DNA from: Rotaria socialis
Taxonomy: Eukaryota > Rotifera > Eurotatoria > Philodinida > Philodinidae
Length of the DNA stretch: 64,000 nucleotides
Direction of reading: 5' to 3'
NCBI GenBank assembly: GCA_905331475.1
Contig: CAJNYU010001913.1
Coordinates: 186,492 to 250,491, forward strand
Each line of letters opens with the position of its first letter. The first letter of the stretch is position 1. The position numbers were made by a program, and so were the translations under genes. A model generated the notes under the pieces. The model had not been told where the DNA came from and made no database searches. It worked only from the letters and a program-made list of their open reading frames with translations. Below, one piece after another: positions 26,408-39,179 of the stretch.

Positions 26408-27538
26408 TCATTTACAACTAACACGTGATAGAGAATGAGATTGACTAAAACGCGCATCTAATCGTTGATCATCAACGCAATCGATATGCATGTTACGACT
26501 TATAGTTATTGACCGTTTTTGATTACCAGAGTAATCAAATTTTCGATTAGACTGTTTATAATAGCAAATCAATTTTTGAATTTCTTTCCGAAACATCGGT
26601 CCAGTTAATGTGTAAACATAAAAATGTGATGCATGATTTATTTGATGTAAAAGAATAAGTACTGTTGTATTCATCCATAATTCACATGTATATTTCATTT
26701 GAAATGGGTCACTTAATTTCGTGCGTATATAATCATTAATTTCCGATGGTAATGATAAAACAACAAATAAAATTGATGTTAGTAATAGAAAACCCGTTAA
26801 TTGTCGATCTTTTTCCTGACGACGACGCACACCATGTGATGATACCCGTCGTAATGATTTATGTTTTCGTGCTAATCTAGTTATGATGAATATGTTACAT
26901 AAAAATATAACGATAAATGGTATTAATACGGTTTTTACTATATCAATATATGAATCATAATGATTAACATAAAATAGTGAATATGTTCCATTTCTCGGAA
27001 AGCAGACACCATCTTTATCCACATGAAATCCATAAAGAAAATGACAATTAATCAAACTAAATAAAATAGCAACAATGGCTATCAGTAATTTTGCTGTCGA
27101 TTCTCGGCAAAAATGATGATTTGCTGATCCATGTGATGTTAAGACGAAACGATCAATAGCAGCTAATGTCAAAAAATAATTTGATATATCTGTCGATGCA
27201 TAAAAAAGAAAAATAACTGATTTACACATAAATGCACTTGATAAAAGTTGTATTCCAAAACCGTACCAAAGTAAATTTTCTAATGTGTAACCAACTAATA
27301 CCACTATATCACTTACGCTTAACGCCAAAAAATATATTGAACATGAACGAGAACGAAGTGATTTTCGACTAAATACAAGGATTGATAAAGAATTACCAAT
27401 GAAACCCAATATAACAGTCAATGTTCCTGCATATCGAAGAAAACGTCCAGTATCATATGCGCATTGAGTTGTAAAATTAGTGGAACCATTATTTTGAGGA
27501 TACATAATCAATTTTGTCGACCAATTTAAACCAGTCAT
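26408..27538 (-). CDS. Rhodopsin-like (class A) G-protein-coupled receptor, divergent
   Basis: Single-exon gene, 376 residues, with seven predicted membrane helices. The N terminus is short and carries NXS/T glycosylation sites (NWS, NGS, NFT). TM1 has GNSLSILVF, TM2 LALSVSDIVV (the conserved Asp), TM3 ends AAIDRF in place of DRY, and Cys residues suit the TM3-loop 2 disulfide. The third intracellular loop is basic (RRVSSHGVRRRQEKDRQ). TM6 has LSLP instead of CWxP, and TM7 has HASHFYVY instead of NPxxY. The style resembles FMRFamide/peptide-type orphan receptors expanded in some invertebrates; the ligand is unknown. The C tail is Ser-rich. Intronlessness amid intron-rich neighbours could reflect retroposition or an intronless subfamily. 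Confidence 0.85.
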   Translation of the reverse strand: MTGLNWSTKLIMYPQNNGSTNFTTQCAYDTGRFLRYAGTLTVILGFIGNSLSILVFSRKSLRSRSCSIYFLALSVSDIVVLVGYTLENLLWYGFGIQLLSSAFMCKSVIFLFYASTDISNYFLTLAAIDRFVLTSHGSANHHFCRESTAKLLIAIVAILFSLINCHFLYGFHVDKDGVCFPRNGTYSLFYVNHYDSYIDIVKTVLIPFIVIFLCNIFIITRLARKHKSLRRVSSHGVRRRQEKDRQLTGFLLLTSILFVVLSLPSEINDYIRTKLSDPFQMKYTCELWMNTTVLILLHQINHASHFYVYTLTGPMFRKEIQKLICYYKQSNRKFDYSGNQKRSITISRNMHIDCVDDQRLDARFSQSHSLSRVSCK

Positions 27539-30032
27539 TGTTTAATAATGGAAAAAATTATAATGTGCTGCAAAAGAAAAAAGAAAAGCAAAGTCTATGT
27601 GTAATTACTGTTCATGACAATCGACTAATTGAAATTTACATCGTAACAGACGTTATTATACTTACATGTAAATGTCGTGATTGTTAGAACGAGGTTAATT
27701 TTTTTCCTGCTTATAATGATAATCTTCTTAGGCATATCCTTAGACTCGCCAAAGCATCATTTCATGACAGCCATCGGATCGTACGTGCAAAACAAATTAC
27801 ATGAATTCATGGCATTATTTTGTTATTTATTTTCTTGTCTTAATTAGTGTGTTAAGTCAAAATTTAGTATAAAAATAGATATCAAGGATTACTGCAAGTC
27901 ATTATTATAGACATATTCGCGCATAGAACAACCCGTATGAACGCTTGGAACTAAGAGTAATAAAAAGAACGCAAACATCTGCTCTTACCCAAAATAGGAA
28001 TATTTTGTGTGAAAACTTAATATTTACAAGTCAAAACATGCAATATATTTATGTGTGTAAAACATCAACTTATGCATACTACTAATGAAAATATGATGCC
28101 TGTTTTGAATATAGGATTCGTTGAGAATTCTTCGAGCAAATACGATACAATATTATAATTAATAGTAAAATAATGCTATTTTTACAGTTAATATAGCGCA
28201 AAAATAGTAGAAGCAATTTGAATGTTTTTTAATTAAATTTTCAATTGGACAATGTTATACGTCGAGTAGAAAGATAAAAATATCTCTCAAATCTTCAATT
28301 AATCATGCTATTCTGATTATAGAAAAGTTCATAGTTATACAGCAAATATGTCAAAGCAACTTTTATTTCAATAGAAATTCTATCTCGTCAATTAATATAG
28401 TAAACCAAAAAGAAAACCAAAGATCTTTCATATTTCTTATCGAAAAACGAACTTCAATTTGTTTTTATTTAAAAAATACTAACATTTTTACCTTTCGTAT
28501 CTATAAGCAATGAAGAAAACAATGACTGCCGAATAGATTTTGATTTTGAAAGAAAATTTCAGCTCGTAGCAGAAATGTTTATCAGAACATCACTATAGAA
28601 GAGAGAATCCTACTAAACATCTCGATCATGACAGATTGAAAACTGGCATATATTTTCTTTCTCTCGTTCTTTTTTTCTTGTTTCTTATAGCGTACTCATT
28701 ACGGTCACTATTACAGTTGTTTTCGTCATTATGTAAAATTAACTATAAGTCAGAACACATTATTTGAAAATTACTATTAAAAAATGAATTTAATTAAACT
28801 ACCATTTTTAGATTTCACATTTTCCTATATAGACGTACACACCCTAGTAAAAAATAGCCAAACTGATTGTTTCTTGACGAAAGATTTTTACATTCTATCA
28901 TTTCCAGTATGCATACGAGCTGCATGCCTTTTGAACTTAATTCCCATCGTTGATTCAATCGAAAATAATTAAGTTTTTTGGTTATAAGAAGAAAAAAATG
29001 GCTCCGCAATTGTCTGTCTCTACGAGATCGATAATGACAAATACATGTGGCAGTTATTTCTTGCGCTAACGCACTCGTTCCAGACTAATTAATACCGAAA
29101 TCTGAGAAAAGCTATCTGATTAATTGGTGGCTTCCGGTTTGAAAAGCATAGTCATGTTGGCATGGCTATCATTGAAAGGAGTGTTTTCTATTTGATGAGC
29201 AGTAATTTTAAAACAGTAATTTTTTTAATTATCTCTCTAGTATTTCTATTGAATTATTTTGTCGTATCCTGATGACGTATATCATTGAAGTTGATTTTTA
29301 ATAAAAATAATGTAGATCTTAAAATCCTAATAATATTTTTTTCTTCGATGATATCAGTGACGTTCGTTAATAATATTTGATACCATCATTACAATCTTAT
29401 CAAAGTTAAGTAAAACATAGGCTTTCATTGATAAAAACAATGGTTTCTCAGTGATAAGATTTGTCTGGGGATAAACAACAGAAATTGTTTTTTTTTTAAT
29501 ATCGAAAACAAAACAACCGTTTTTTTGTATGCAATCATTAGAAATGATTCACTGGTTTGAGAAAAATAAAACTCCTTTTAATAAAATTGTAATTTGTTCT
29601 GATTTGAACTGTTCAATTTTTAAATTGCTAATCTATTTCTCAAATCAAGGCAGTTACATTTGATGTTTTTCTCGGCAGAAAGGATGGTTGCCTGAGCATT
29701 TTTTGTTGCAACTATAGAGAATGAACATTGAATAAATCTGTAGAATTTATCTTCGCTTCAATGTAAACCTTATTAACCATTCAGCTATGGCATACAGTTG
29801 CGCATGTATCATATGTCAAGACAGAATATATTATTAAATTATTTTCCTAGTCTATTAAACTTATTACGATAATCATTATTACACTTATGAAATTGTAGAC
29901 ATCCATATCATGCATATTAATTAAGATATAAGCTTTTGAAGGTTCCTACAACCTTTGATAAGACTCTTAACAAGTAAAATTATGATAAAATTCAGTACGA
30001 TTATTAGAATTTACTAGTTTTGCTTTACGGGC
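27539..30032. other. Intergenic region, nothing recognised
   Basis: About 2.5 kb of AT-rich sequence between the GPCR start and a small transposable element. The longest frames (about 60 codons) have no coding character. Its left edge should contain the GPCR promoter, which I cannot delimit. Confidence 0.45.
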
Positions 30033-30040
30033 GTACCACA

Positions 30041-30202
30041 CAGGGACGGCACGAACGGGGGGGNCTTTGGAAATTTTTTTTTCAATTTTACTCCGATTTG
30101 AAGAAAATAGAAGAAATTTTTATTGATTTACTCCGATTTTTGAAAAAAAATCTCCCGTTTTCAAGTAACCCCCTATATTTTTGTTGCTTCGCGCCGTCCC
30201 TG
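30041..30202. mobile_element. hAT-like MITE with 8-bp target-site duplication
   Basis: A 162-bp element. The left end is CAGGGACGGCACGAA and the right end reverse complemented is CAGGGACGGCGCGAA, with C/G-rich subterminal runs. The flanks are GTACCACA (30033-30040) and GTATCACA (30203-30210), an 8-bp duplication with one mismatch. CAG termini plus 8-bp duplications are the hallmark of hAT-superfamily elements. There is no coding capacity. A single N at 30064 lies within it. Confidence 0.85.
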
Positions 30203-30625
30203 GTATCACAATCATGCTTTAATAATGAGAATAAAATACAATAGGCATGTAATTACAAAACGCACTTAGATATATTTGTTGAGTTTTATACATTGTGTCA
30301 GGTACTTCACATTCAAACACAATCAGTAGACGTAGCGCTACAAATTATCCTTCAATTCTACTATACTGTTTAACATGCATACGCTTTGCTTTATTCAAGT
30401 GTCTGTGAATTTGCATTTTTTCATAGATATAAATAGTTTAAAAACGACATCTGTTGAAGTCTTGCAGTAAACATGTGAATTTAAGATTTCCCGAGACAAT
30501 TACTACGGGCAACACGGAGAGTAATGGCAGAAACATTAAAATGAGTAAATGATGTAGACGAATACAGGAGTCTGTTTTTTTTTGTTCTGTTATTCGTTTG
30601 CTGTTGGCGTCTCACATTCTCAATC

Positions 30626-33600
30626 ATGCCAGCAAAACGAGGAAAGAAAGCGAAACCCGTAAGCATTTAATATTCTCTATACATCTTTGTTTTTTTACTA
30701 CAATGCATCGGAACCAATTTATTCATTCATATTACGTTCTTTGTGGTATTCAACTATGTAATACAATGGTTATAACTTCATTTTTTTTGTTTTGCGAGAC
30801 AAAGTTAAATGTATAATCTCAAACAATGCGCCGAGTACAATTGAACGAAAAATTTTCCCAAGGTCGAAAAACAGTATAAAAACATGTTGAGTCCTGTTTG
30901 ATCATGTTAAAGTAGTTTGTTCAGCGTGTACAAGATTAGATAAGATTTAGTTTTATGAGAAGCTAATATTGAGCTTCCAGAACGACATTTTGAATATCTC
31001 ATGTAAACTATAGCAACGTTCGTGTCAATTTTTGTATATTATCAAGAATATTTCCATGTTATTCAAACTGAACAAAACCGTAGATTCTTTTAAATGCATT
31101 GAATCAAAAATTATCATTAATTTTTTAGATACTCTTTTACAGCTTGATAGAATCGATTCAAAGTTGACCCATCTTCATGTTATTAATGTATCTAAGCTGC
31201 TTCTATAAGCTACAGAGTCTATTTCAGCTTCATTAATGAGATAAGCTTTTCTTGGTAAAAATATATTCTGAAGCAGTATTCTGAATCTGAAATCAATAGA
31301 ACAGAAAGTCTTGAGTACTACTGGTGATAATACAAACAAATATAGGTAGGAAGAATGAAATGAAAAACTTCCTTGTTAAGTGAAATTTGTCTTTTGCAGA
31401 GTCGTAAAAAATATTCAAAAAAAGAGCTCATGAATACTTTCGATTCTAATTATTTTGTGACCTTCAAGAACTATGGCTTTTCAAATTCATTTACACATCT
31501 TCACATCGAAGACTTCGCATTTGCTAACAGAGAAAAAAATATCGAATATCTTCAATGTTGCTTTCTAACACCGTATCATGAAAATAGAAAAATTTATTTC
31601 AATCAATATTTGTTGTGTTTTTTTAGCAATTGTACAGCCATATTGGTTCCGCTATCATTCCACTAGCAAGTATAGTTGCTGTTCCATCTGCTAGTCAACA
31701 TTTTCCACAACAAAAGATACAAGCCCGTGAAGAATGGGGTCCGATAGCATCTACTCTACTACGTGCTTCCGCTACAGCTCACATGCTTATCCCATCGTCA
31801 TCATCGAAGACTTCTCTAAACCAAGAAGATGACGACGACGATGATGAGGATTATCAACCAACGTCGAGACGGACAGCCATTGGACGAATGGATGCAAGTA
31901 CTTCAGATGAAGATGAAAGGTAATTAAATGATTTTGTATCTCTAAGCAATTTTCTTGTTTAACATATGATACATAGTGATGATGCAAAATATTCGCGCAA
32001 ACATCAAGATTCACTTCATGCATCTACTATTAGAAGCGTATGAATTTCTATTTATAGTATAATCAGTTTTGAATATTTTCTTTTTCAAGAGTATATCTCG
32101 AGCAGTATCAATATCCGATACTGAAAAACGTCTCTTTGGTCACGTGATCAATGATGATGGTAATTATATTTGTAAAATCTAATAAAGTTCCATCTCCTAC
32201 TGATTCTATATCTCGAAAGCACCAACATCAACCGAAACAAGAACTAATCATGATCCTAATTCATCGAATCAGTTGGATCGAAAACAATCGGTGAATGCTG
32301 AACAATCCCACTCCGCAACAGCAACAACAACAACAACAACAACAACAACTACTACAGATGTATATTGCACATAGAATTGAAATATAAACGAACTTTTACA
32401 CTTTTTTTTCTATTAAATAGAACAAAAATGTTAAACGAGCATCAGTTACTATTGTGAAACAAACAGTGCCTCCTTTAGTTTCTAACCCAACACCAAGTCG
32501 AGTAGGTCCGTCACCAGCAAGGAGTAACAACCAAGCCGATGTACGTTCTTCGTTTGTTTGTTTTACACAGATATGTTTATTTTATTTCAAGGATATTGCC
32601 GATGAAGCCAAATCAATAACAACAACGACAGCACGTTCTTCGCTTAATGATGCAACAACGTTACCAGTTAGTGCTCGATCTGTTTCATTTAAAGAACCTC
32701 TCGTTCATGAACTATACGATCCATCGTCATCAAAATCTCAACAAACAACTACTGTCATAAATAATAATAATTATTCTGTATTGGATAAAATTGGTATATT
32801 TATTTTTTCTTATTCGAAAACGATTCTTTTTCTTTTGTTATGTTTGCTTATGAAATAGTCATTCCACCGCCTGAAGAATACCAACACAATTTTAATGACC
32901 TTGAAAAACGTAATCAACTATTGACTCATGAAAATCAACAATTACGAGTTCTTAATCGAGTAATTTATTATTATTTCTAGATATCAATTGTTTTGTGAAA
33001 TACAAACTAGAAACATTTGCCTAAGTATATAAAGGGGTAGAAATTTGCACTGCTCTCTTCACAGAAAATGACTGAAGATTTTCGCGAGGTCAAAACCAAC
33101 TGTGGTAGAAGACTTTCAAAAGTTATCACAGGTCGTGATAGACGACCGCCGTCGACTATTGTAGATTATGACACACGGTCTGCGTAACGTAGTTTTTTCG
33201 TGTTTCACATTTTAATCCCATAGAAATTTCGCTAACATTTTTTTTGTCTCTTACGTTAAATAAATCATTTAGAATCTACAAACACAACAAGAAGAATTAC
33301 TCAATCGTTTACAATCATCACAAAAACTATCGAAACGAGAATTAAGTGACCTATTAGAACGAGTTGGACGTGGTAAAAAAACGTTTTTGATGAATTATTT
33401 TCGAGCTTTCCGATTCGTTTTATTTTTGCTTCGTCCAATTAGATCAAACAAAAGAGCTCGGAAGTTTAAATAAAACATTACAAAATCGATGTGATCAATT
33501 GGAAAATGAATTGCTTTCATTGAGAGAACGCTATGCACAAGGTGAAAAATTACAATAACTACATAATTTTATTTTCCGTTTTGTTTTATTACAGATCAAG

Positions 33601-36600
33601 GTCAACCAAGTGGACGGCAACTTAAAGATGAAAATTATCAACTCAAGGATCATGTTCTTCGTTTAAACGCTTGTCTAAGCGAATATCAAGCAATGTATCC
33701 ATCTGACGCATTAAAAAATGATATGCGTGTAAGTAGAATACAGAGTTTCGTTCTCGTTTGTAAAATAATCTCTCACACGAATAGATATTCGTGTTTCTTT
33801 TAAATGTTGAGAGCATGTCGAAAGTTCACAGGATTCGAGAAATAGAGAAGTCTACTAAGTAACAAGATGCTTTTAAAGTCAATATTATAAAAATCATGTA
33901 AATGCTAACATAGTATGTTCACCTTAATTAATTTTTTATTCGAAGCCTAATTATTTTGCCTACGATATTTACTGAGAGTTGTTTGATTTATTGATCTTAT
34001 GAACATGATAAGATCATATATTAACAACGTAGCACACAATAAGCTAGATTAGAAAAAAAAATATCATTTATTAAATTCAAAAAATGTCACATTTATTTGT
34101 ATAGAGGGCGGACGTTGTGTAAACATGAATCTTGATGACTTTAGCATTCACTGGCCGGGTTTCATGTCATCGTTTCTTTTACACGGGCTTCTTGTTATTG
34201 CATTAATGATTAAAATGCCGCTTTTTTTATACATATGTCGTTTCTTCAATGAATAATGGACTAATTACTTCGAGAAAAGATCTAGAATCAGTCAACTTTC
34301 ATCAGTTCCGACATACATTATGTTGATTTTCATAGTAAGAATGCGTCGGATTCAACTATTAAGATTCAGCATTGAATGTAGTCATTTTCAATGACTTGCA
34401 TAAACAATAAATGTACATACATCAACATAAATGAAGCAAACGTTGCTCAGAAATATTCGATTTCAAATCTTTACGTACTTCAATGATTGTTCAAACTAAC
34501 AATTAGTTCGAATTCAAGTTTGACAACTATTTATTGAGGATGCAAGACGATAATATTTTTAATCATATATGATTATAGACGAGTTAATCGTGATTAATGA
34601 ATATTTTTACTACGCCCTTTATAGGAAGTAAGAATGATTGAGACAACGTTTAGTAGCTGTATTGCTTCTTCAAATGTAGTGACTGTGTGCTTTGACTTTT
34701 ATCATGAGTGTGTCATGCAATTTGTTCGTAATGGCATGCCTGTAATTAAACTGTCTAATAGATTAAAATACTAAGTATGGCTAACTTTCATAGGAACACT
34801 AGCGACACGTGTCGTGATTATTATTCCTATCGGATTATATGACAAAGTATAAGTTTTCACTGAAAAACTGTAACTTCAGTTGAACGAAACTGAAAACTTG
34901 GTTAGTAGAACATAATCGGCAGTATTTTGAGAAACGTCTCGGTGGACTTATTCAAGGCTTCAAAATAGTGTGTATCGTGTTTCAATTATCTATTCAATTT
35001 ATAGAAACAACAATCAAAACTTAAAAGTCTACCATCGAAAGGACCATCGCCAATTTGGCTTGTATGTTTACCATCATAGTTTCTTGTTAATTAGAATAAA
35101 AAATGTACTTGCTTGTTCTAGTTGAACCAAAAATTTCTCGCTCCATTATTCGTTTGCTACGATGAAAAACTACACGAGAGAGAAGAATTTATTCGAAAAC
35201 TTCAAGTAAAATAATAAATAAACTCTGAATAAAATAATCTTACCTGATATTACCCGAATAGGCTCAACTTGGTGAATTATATGATCAAGTTAAAGCAATA
35301 ACCAACGAAAATATATCATTGCATGAACGTATTGTTCGTACATCATCATCATCGTCATCGCCAGTAATTCAAAAGTCTGCAAATATAAATGATTTGTACG
35401 AGTCCTCTCTTTCGTTTTTGCTATTTCGTTATTTTTTTCTTCTTATTTAGCGAAAATATCAAACGACAAGCTTATCTTGTTTTAGAAGAAAATAAAGTTC
35501 TTCAAGAGCAACTTAATTTACAAACAAATAAATTAACTGATGTACATAAAGTGCAAATACAAGAAGGTAAACAGTTTTGATTTTCATAAAAATTTTTAGA
35601 AGTACTTTCTTTGTACTAGTATCGGATTTAACTCGACGCTTAATGGTTATTGAAAGTGAAAAAACCGAAGCCGATCGATTAGTTCAAACTATGCGAATAA
35701 GAAATGAAGAACTAAGAAAAAAATATGAACAATCCATTATTGATAACGATCATCAAATACATGTCGAAGATCATGTTAGAGAAATTACTGAAATGAAACG
35801 AATAGCAGGTTTGATTTATTTTAACTTGATTATTAGTTTGTCGTAAATAGATATTTGTAGATGAATTAATAAAAAGGCATGCGGGTGAAATGGAACTTCT
35901 TCTTCGTCGAGTACAGGTATATGAATCAAGCGTGACTCCCATAGACAGATAAAAACGACTTATAAGTCTTATCAAATTCAGTCCATTTTTTTTCTGTCCA
36001 AGTAATTTGAATAATTAATCAATTATTCGATAGAACTCAATGTAATTGAGTTGCCATAAGTTGTCCTAAGTATATCGATATTTATCAAGAACATTATTAG
36101 AACTTCATATGAACGTAGAAAAGCATATATAAGAAAAAAAATCAATAATAGGCCCTTTTACTTCCAAAACATAGACATATCGGATTTTTGTGACATTCAT
36201 CATCAAATATTTTAATCTAAATTTAGATCTCGATCACTAAATCGTTAATCCGTATTTCTCAACCATGATTTAGTACATCCACTTTCACATGCATCATGGC
36301 TTTAGTAGTTCATCTGAATTTATATTTTTATAAACATATTTATCGTGAAATAGTCATTTTCTATTTTCATATTACGATGGTGAAATAGGAGATTATTTTC
36401 ATTGTAGAATTATCGAAAACAAAATCTGTAAATTCAGATTCATTGATTTATGCTAAAATCTCATTTTTCTTCTGATGTCACATCTTGTATACGAATTTAT
36501 TGTATAGACCTCAATTTGTTTTAACCAGATTCTTTATTTTGTTTGAAAATGCATGCTAGGTTGCGTGACATACAAAAATTGTTGCGTGGTATTCTTAGTT

Positions 36601-37700
36601 TTTATGGGTAGCAGGGAAAAGATAAGCTCATCACCTGGAAAATTTGTCGTTCTAATTATAACAATAAAATTTATAAAGGTTAATTCTCAAAGAAAATCTA
36701 TCATGCTCTATGACTTCACATACTCGCTAAAATAAAAGCAGAAGCATATCTATAGAAAATAAATTCCTACGAAAAACTGTCTGCAGCACGACTGAAACAT
36801 TAACAACAGGAAAAAGGCGAATAAGATTTGTTATTTTTTCTATAAGTTCAAACGGTAGCAACTGAATAGTCTGTTTAAATTTTGAGTTCTAAAATTTATT
36901 CTATTTTAACAAAAAAAAAATAGGAATCTGAAGCTGCTAAGCGAATAGCACAAATACAATTAAACGAAACTCGCAATAGTATAGAACGCGTGAAAGGTGA
37001 AATAACGGCAACGAAAAAAATCAATCGAAAATTACTACTTCGTGTACAAACATATGAAAAAAAACTTGAATTACAACAAATCAAAGAACAACGAACAACA
37101 GCCATGCTGGATAAATCGATGGAAGAAATTGAAAGATATAAATTAGAACAAGAAAATCATCTCACATTAGTAAAGAAATCATGTTTTGTTTTCGTTTGAT
37201 TGAAATCTTTTCAACGTACATTTTTATGATGTTTAAAGGCTAAAACTAAAGAACAAGAAGTCAATCAAACAAATTTACGAATGCACGAAGAAACTAAGAA
37301 AATTTCAGAGCTTGAAAATCGTCTTGAAATTTATAAAATTAAAAATAAAGAACGTATGAATGAAGTACAAGACCAGTAAGTTTATTGCAAAGATTTTATG
37401 GTAATTCTAATTATTTGATATTTTGAAACAGAATGAAAAGTCAAAATGAAAACTTGAAAGTACGTTGTTCCGAACATGAACAACGCATTCAACAGTTGAT
37501 GAGTTTATTAAACGAAAAACAAGTGACTATCGATGATTTAAATGCAGAAAGACGGTATGGAGATTAAAAGATAATTCAGATGGAACTAATTAATCTTTTT
37601 TAGCAATCTTGAAGTAGACATTGAAACTATCTGGCGCACGACTAATGCTGATAATAAACGCATGCGAGAGCAATTGCTCGACATGCATGCGCTGAGTTAG
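30626..37700 (+). CDS. CEP89: CEP89 (centrosomal protein of 89 kDa) homologue, 21 exons
   Basis: CEP89 is a distal-appendage protein of the mother centriole needed for cilium assembly. Exons: 30626-30658, 31627-31919, 31977-32037, 32090-32159, 32220-32359, 32421-32540, 32592-32793, 32859-32959, 33273-33372, 33443-33541, 33595-33728, 35005-35061, 35122-35205, 35262-35395, 35451-35566, 35620-35808, 35861-35916, 36924-37169, 37239-37375, 37432-37554, 37604-37700. The phases close to 863 codons. Human CEP89 is ~780. The N terminus (MPAKRGKKAKP...SAIIPLASI) parallels the basic/hydrophobic start of the family. Residues ~100-290 are acidic and Ser/Thr-rich with a poly-Thr run (CAA/ACA repeat near 32320). 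From ~300 on it is coiled coil. The family signature LPSKGPxPxWLL...LAPL is split over exons 12-13, and LVLEENKVLQEQL follows. The C terminus contains TIWRTTNADNKRMREQLL. Exon 1 is assigned from its splice phase and family likeness and is the least certain part. Confidence 0.9.
33022..33234 (+). mobile_element. MITE family A, copy 3, truncated (CEP89 intron 8)
   Basis: Starts with AGTATATAAAGGGGTAGAAA, the counterpart of the family's AGTATATAGGGTAAAAATTT. It ends CGTGTTTCACATTTTAATCC...TTTCGCTAA like the other copies. The TTAATTAA-rich hairpin is missing and the body is strongly diverged, so this is an older or internally deleted copy. It enlarges a CEP89 intron. Confidence 0.6.
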
Positions 37701-38019
37701 CTCTATATTTGCAATCTACTTCCAATACAATGAAAACAGTTAACGATGATTATGGTGACCTATTTATTTTAGTTTATTTTTAACTTATAATGATAGTACT
37801 GATCTTTTCCATTTCTTTCCTATGATTCAGAGGGTAGTAAAACAAATATATATGTATGTATATATATATTTATTGGATCTATTCATATTTTCTTCGATGA
37901 TAAATTTATTTTATTTTTTTTAATTTTAAATAAGGTTCGCTTTTATTTGTGTTTCTTTTCATAAAATACTTTTAAGAAAAAGACAATGAATATAGGGTCA
38001 ATGTTTGTTAATTTAAAAA

Positions 38020-38434
38020 TTATTTTCTTTCCATTCCATATCCGGTAAGACAATCATAAAATGGTGATAATTTGCCAAGACGTACTTGAGATTTCAAGAA
38101 CCAAAGTGGTTTATTTTCGCATGGATCACCCTTACTAAAACTTTGCTGGCGCATAGGAACACCTTTAGCGGATTCGCTATTATGTCCAGCTTCGCCTTCC
38201 GCTTCCCATGCATCATAATAACGTTTGTTGACACGGCCACCGTATACTGATGAGCAATCAACCGCAACTGTTCAAATTAAAAAATGGCAAGTATTCAAAA
38301 CAAGAAAGCTACCAACTGGGAAATCAGATATATAAATTAATTCGATGATCAACAAAAATATAAATTTACTCAGAAGCAAAACACTTACGAATGACGAGAA
38401 ACAGGACCAGTATTACCGAAAGCACCGGTTTCAT
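38020..38434 (-). CDS. Small secreted protein (97 aa, 2 exons)
   Basis: Exons are 38434-38389 and 38267-38020, joined in phase 1 across a short GT-AG intron. Residues 1-18 (MKPVLSVILVLFLVILAV) form a signal peptide. The mature protein is ~80 residues, polar, with three cysteines (DCSS, GDPC, YDCL) and a central segment RYYDAWEAEGEAGHN. Translation ends TGYGMERK-stop. I recognise no family. It could be a short secreted peptide or hormone-like protein. An odd cysteine count means one is free or pairs between molecules. It is convergent with CEP89, with ~320 nt between stop codons. Confidence 0.65.
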
Positions 38435-39144
38435 GTTTGTTATGATAAAACAGAAGTTATTAATCTTGAATTATTAAGAAGAAAAAATAATAAACTACAG
38501 ATTTATCATATATGATTTTATAGTTTTAATATCAATTCATTCGTAATACGATATGTTATAAACATTTATGATTTAATCTATTCAGTGAAGATTTTAAGTA
38601 ACTATTTTTCTTAAGTAGTCGAATACTCTTCATTGAAATCTTAAATAATAATTACGCATTTGAAGAGAAAGGGCAAACAATCTTTTCTATGAAGTACTCA
38701 CATTTACTACCTTGAAACAAGGATGGCAATCAAAAACGGAAAAAAAGTTCTCTTCTTATAGTACTTGCTAAATTCATCGTGTTGAACGGCATTATATTTT
38801 TGTGGGAAACGATAGAGAAAGAGAAAGAGACTACAGACAAAAATAAATGAGAAGAAAATATCTTGCATCTCTAGTCATCTAGAAAAATCGAATCATCACT
38901 ATATAGACTTGATAGAAGCAATCTATCTTTTCTGTTTTTATGTACTTCATTTTGAATACCCTGTCTTACTTGCTTCATCTGATAAAGAATCTAAATTACA
39001 TGCAAATCGGAAATATTTCTTCTTGCTCTTCTTCTTCTTCTTCTTCTTTCTGCTTCCTATAGCTATTTTTGTTAGAATTTTTAAGTCAATATTACTATTG
39101 TTTCGCATCTGACGGAATCGACGTGATCCTTTATATCTTATAAG

Positions 39145-39179
<35 letters not shown>

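Noticed and set aside
31373..31666. 97-codon plus-strand frame preceding CEP89 exon 2
   Set aside because: It lies in CEP89 intron 1 and overlaps exon 2 in another frame; the exon at 31627 in the CEP89 frame continues a homologous protein, so this one is a shadow.
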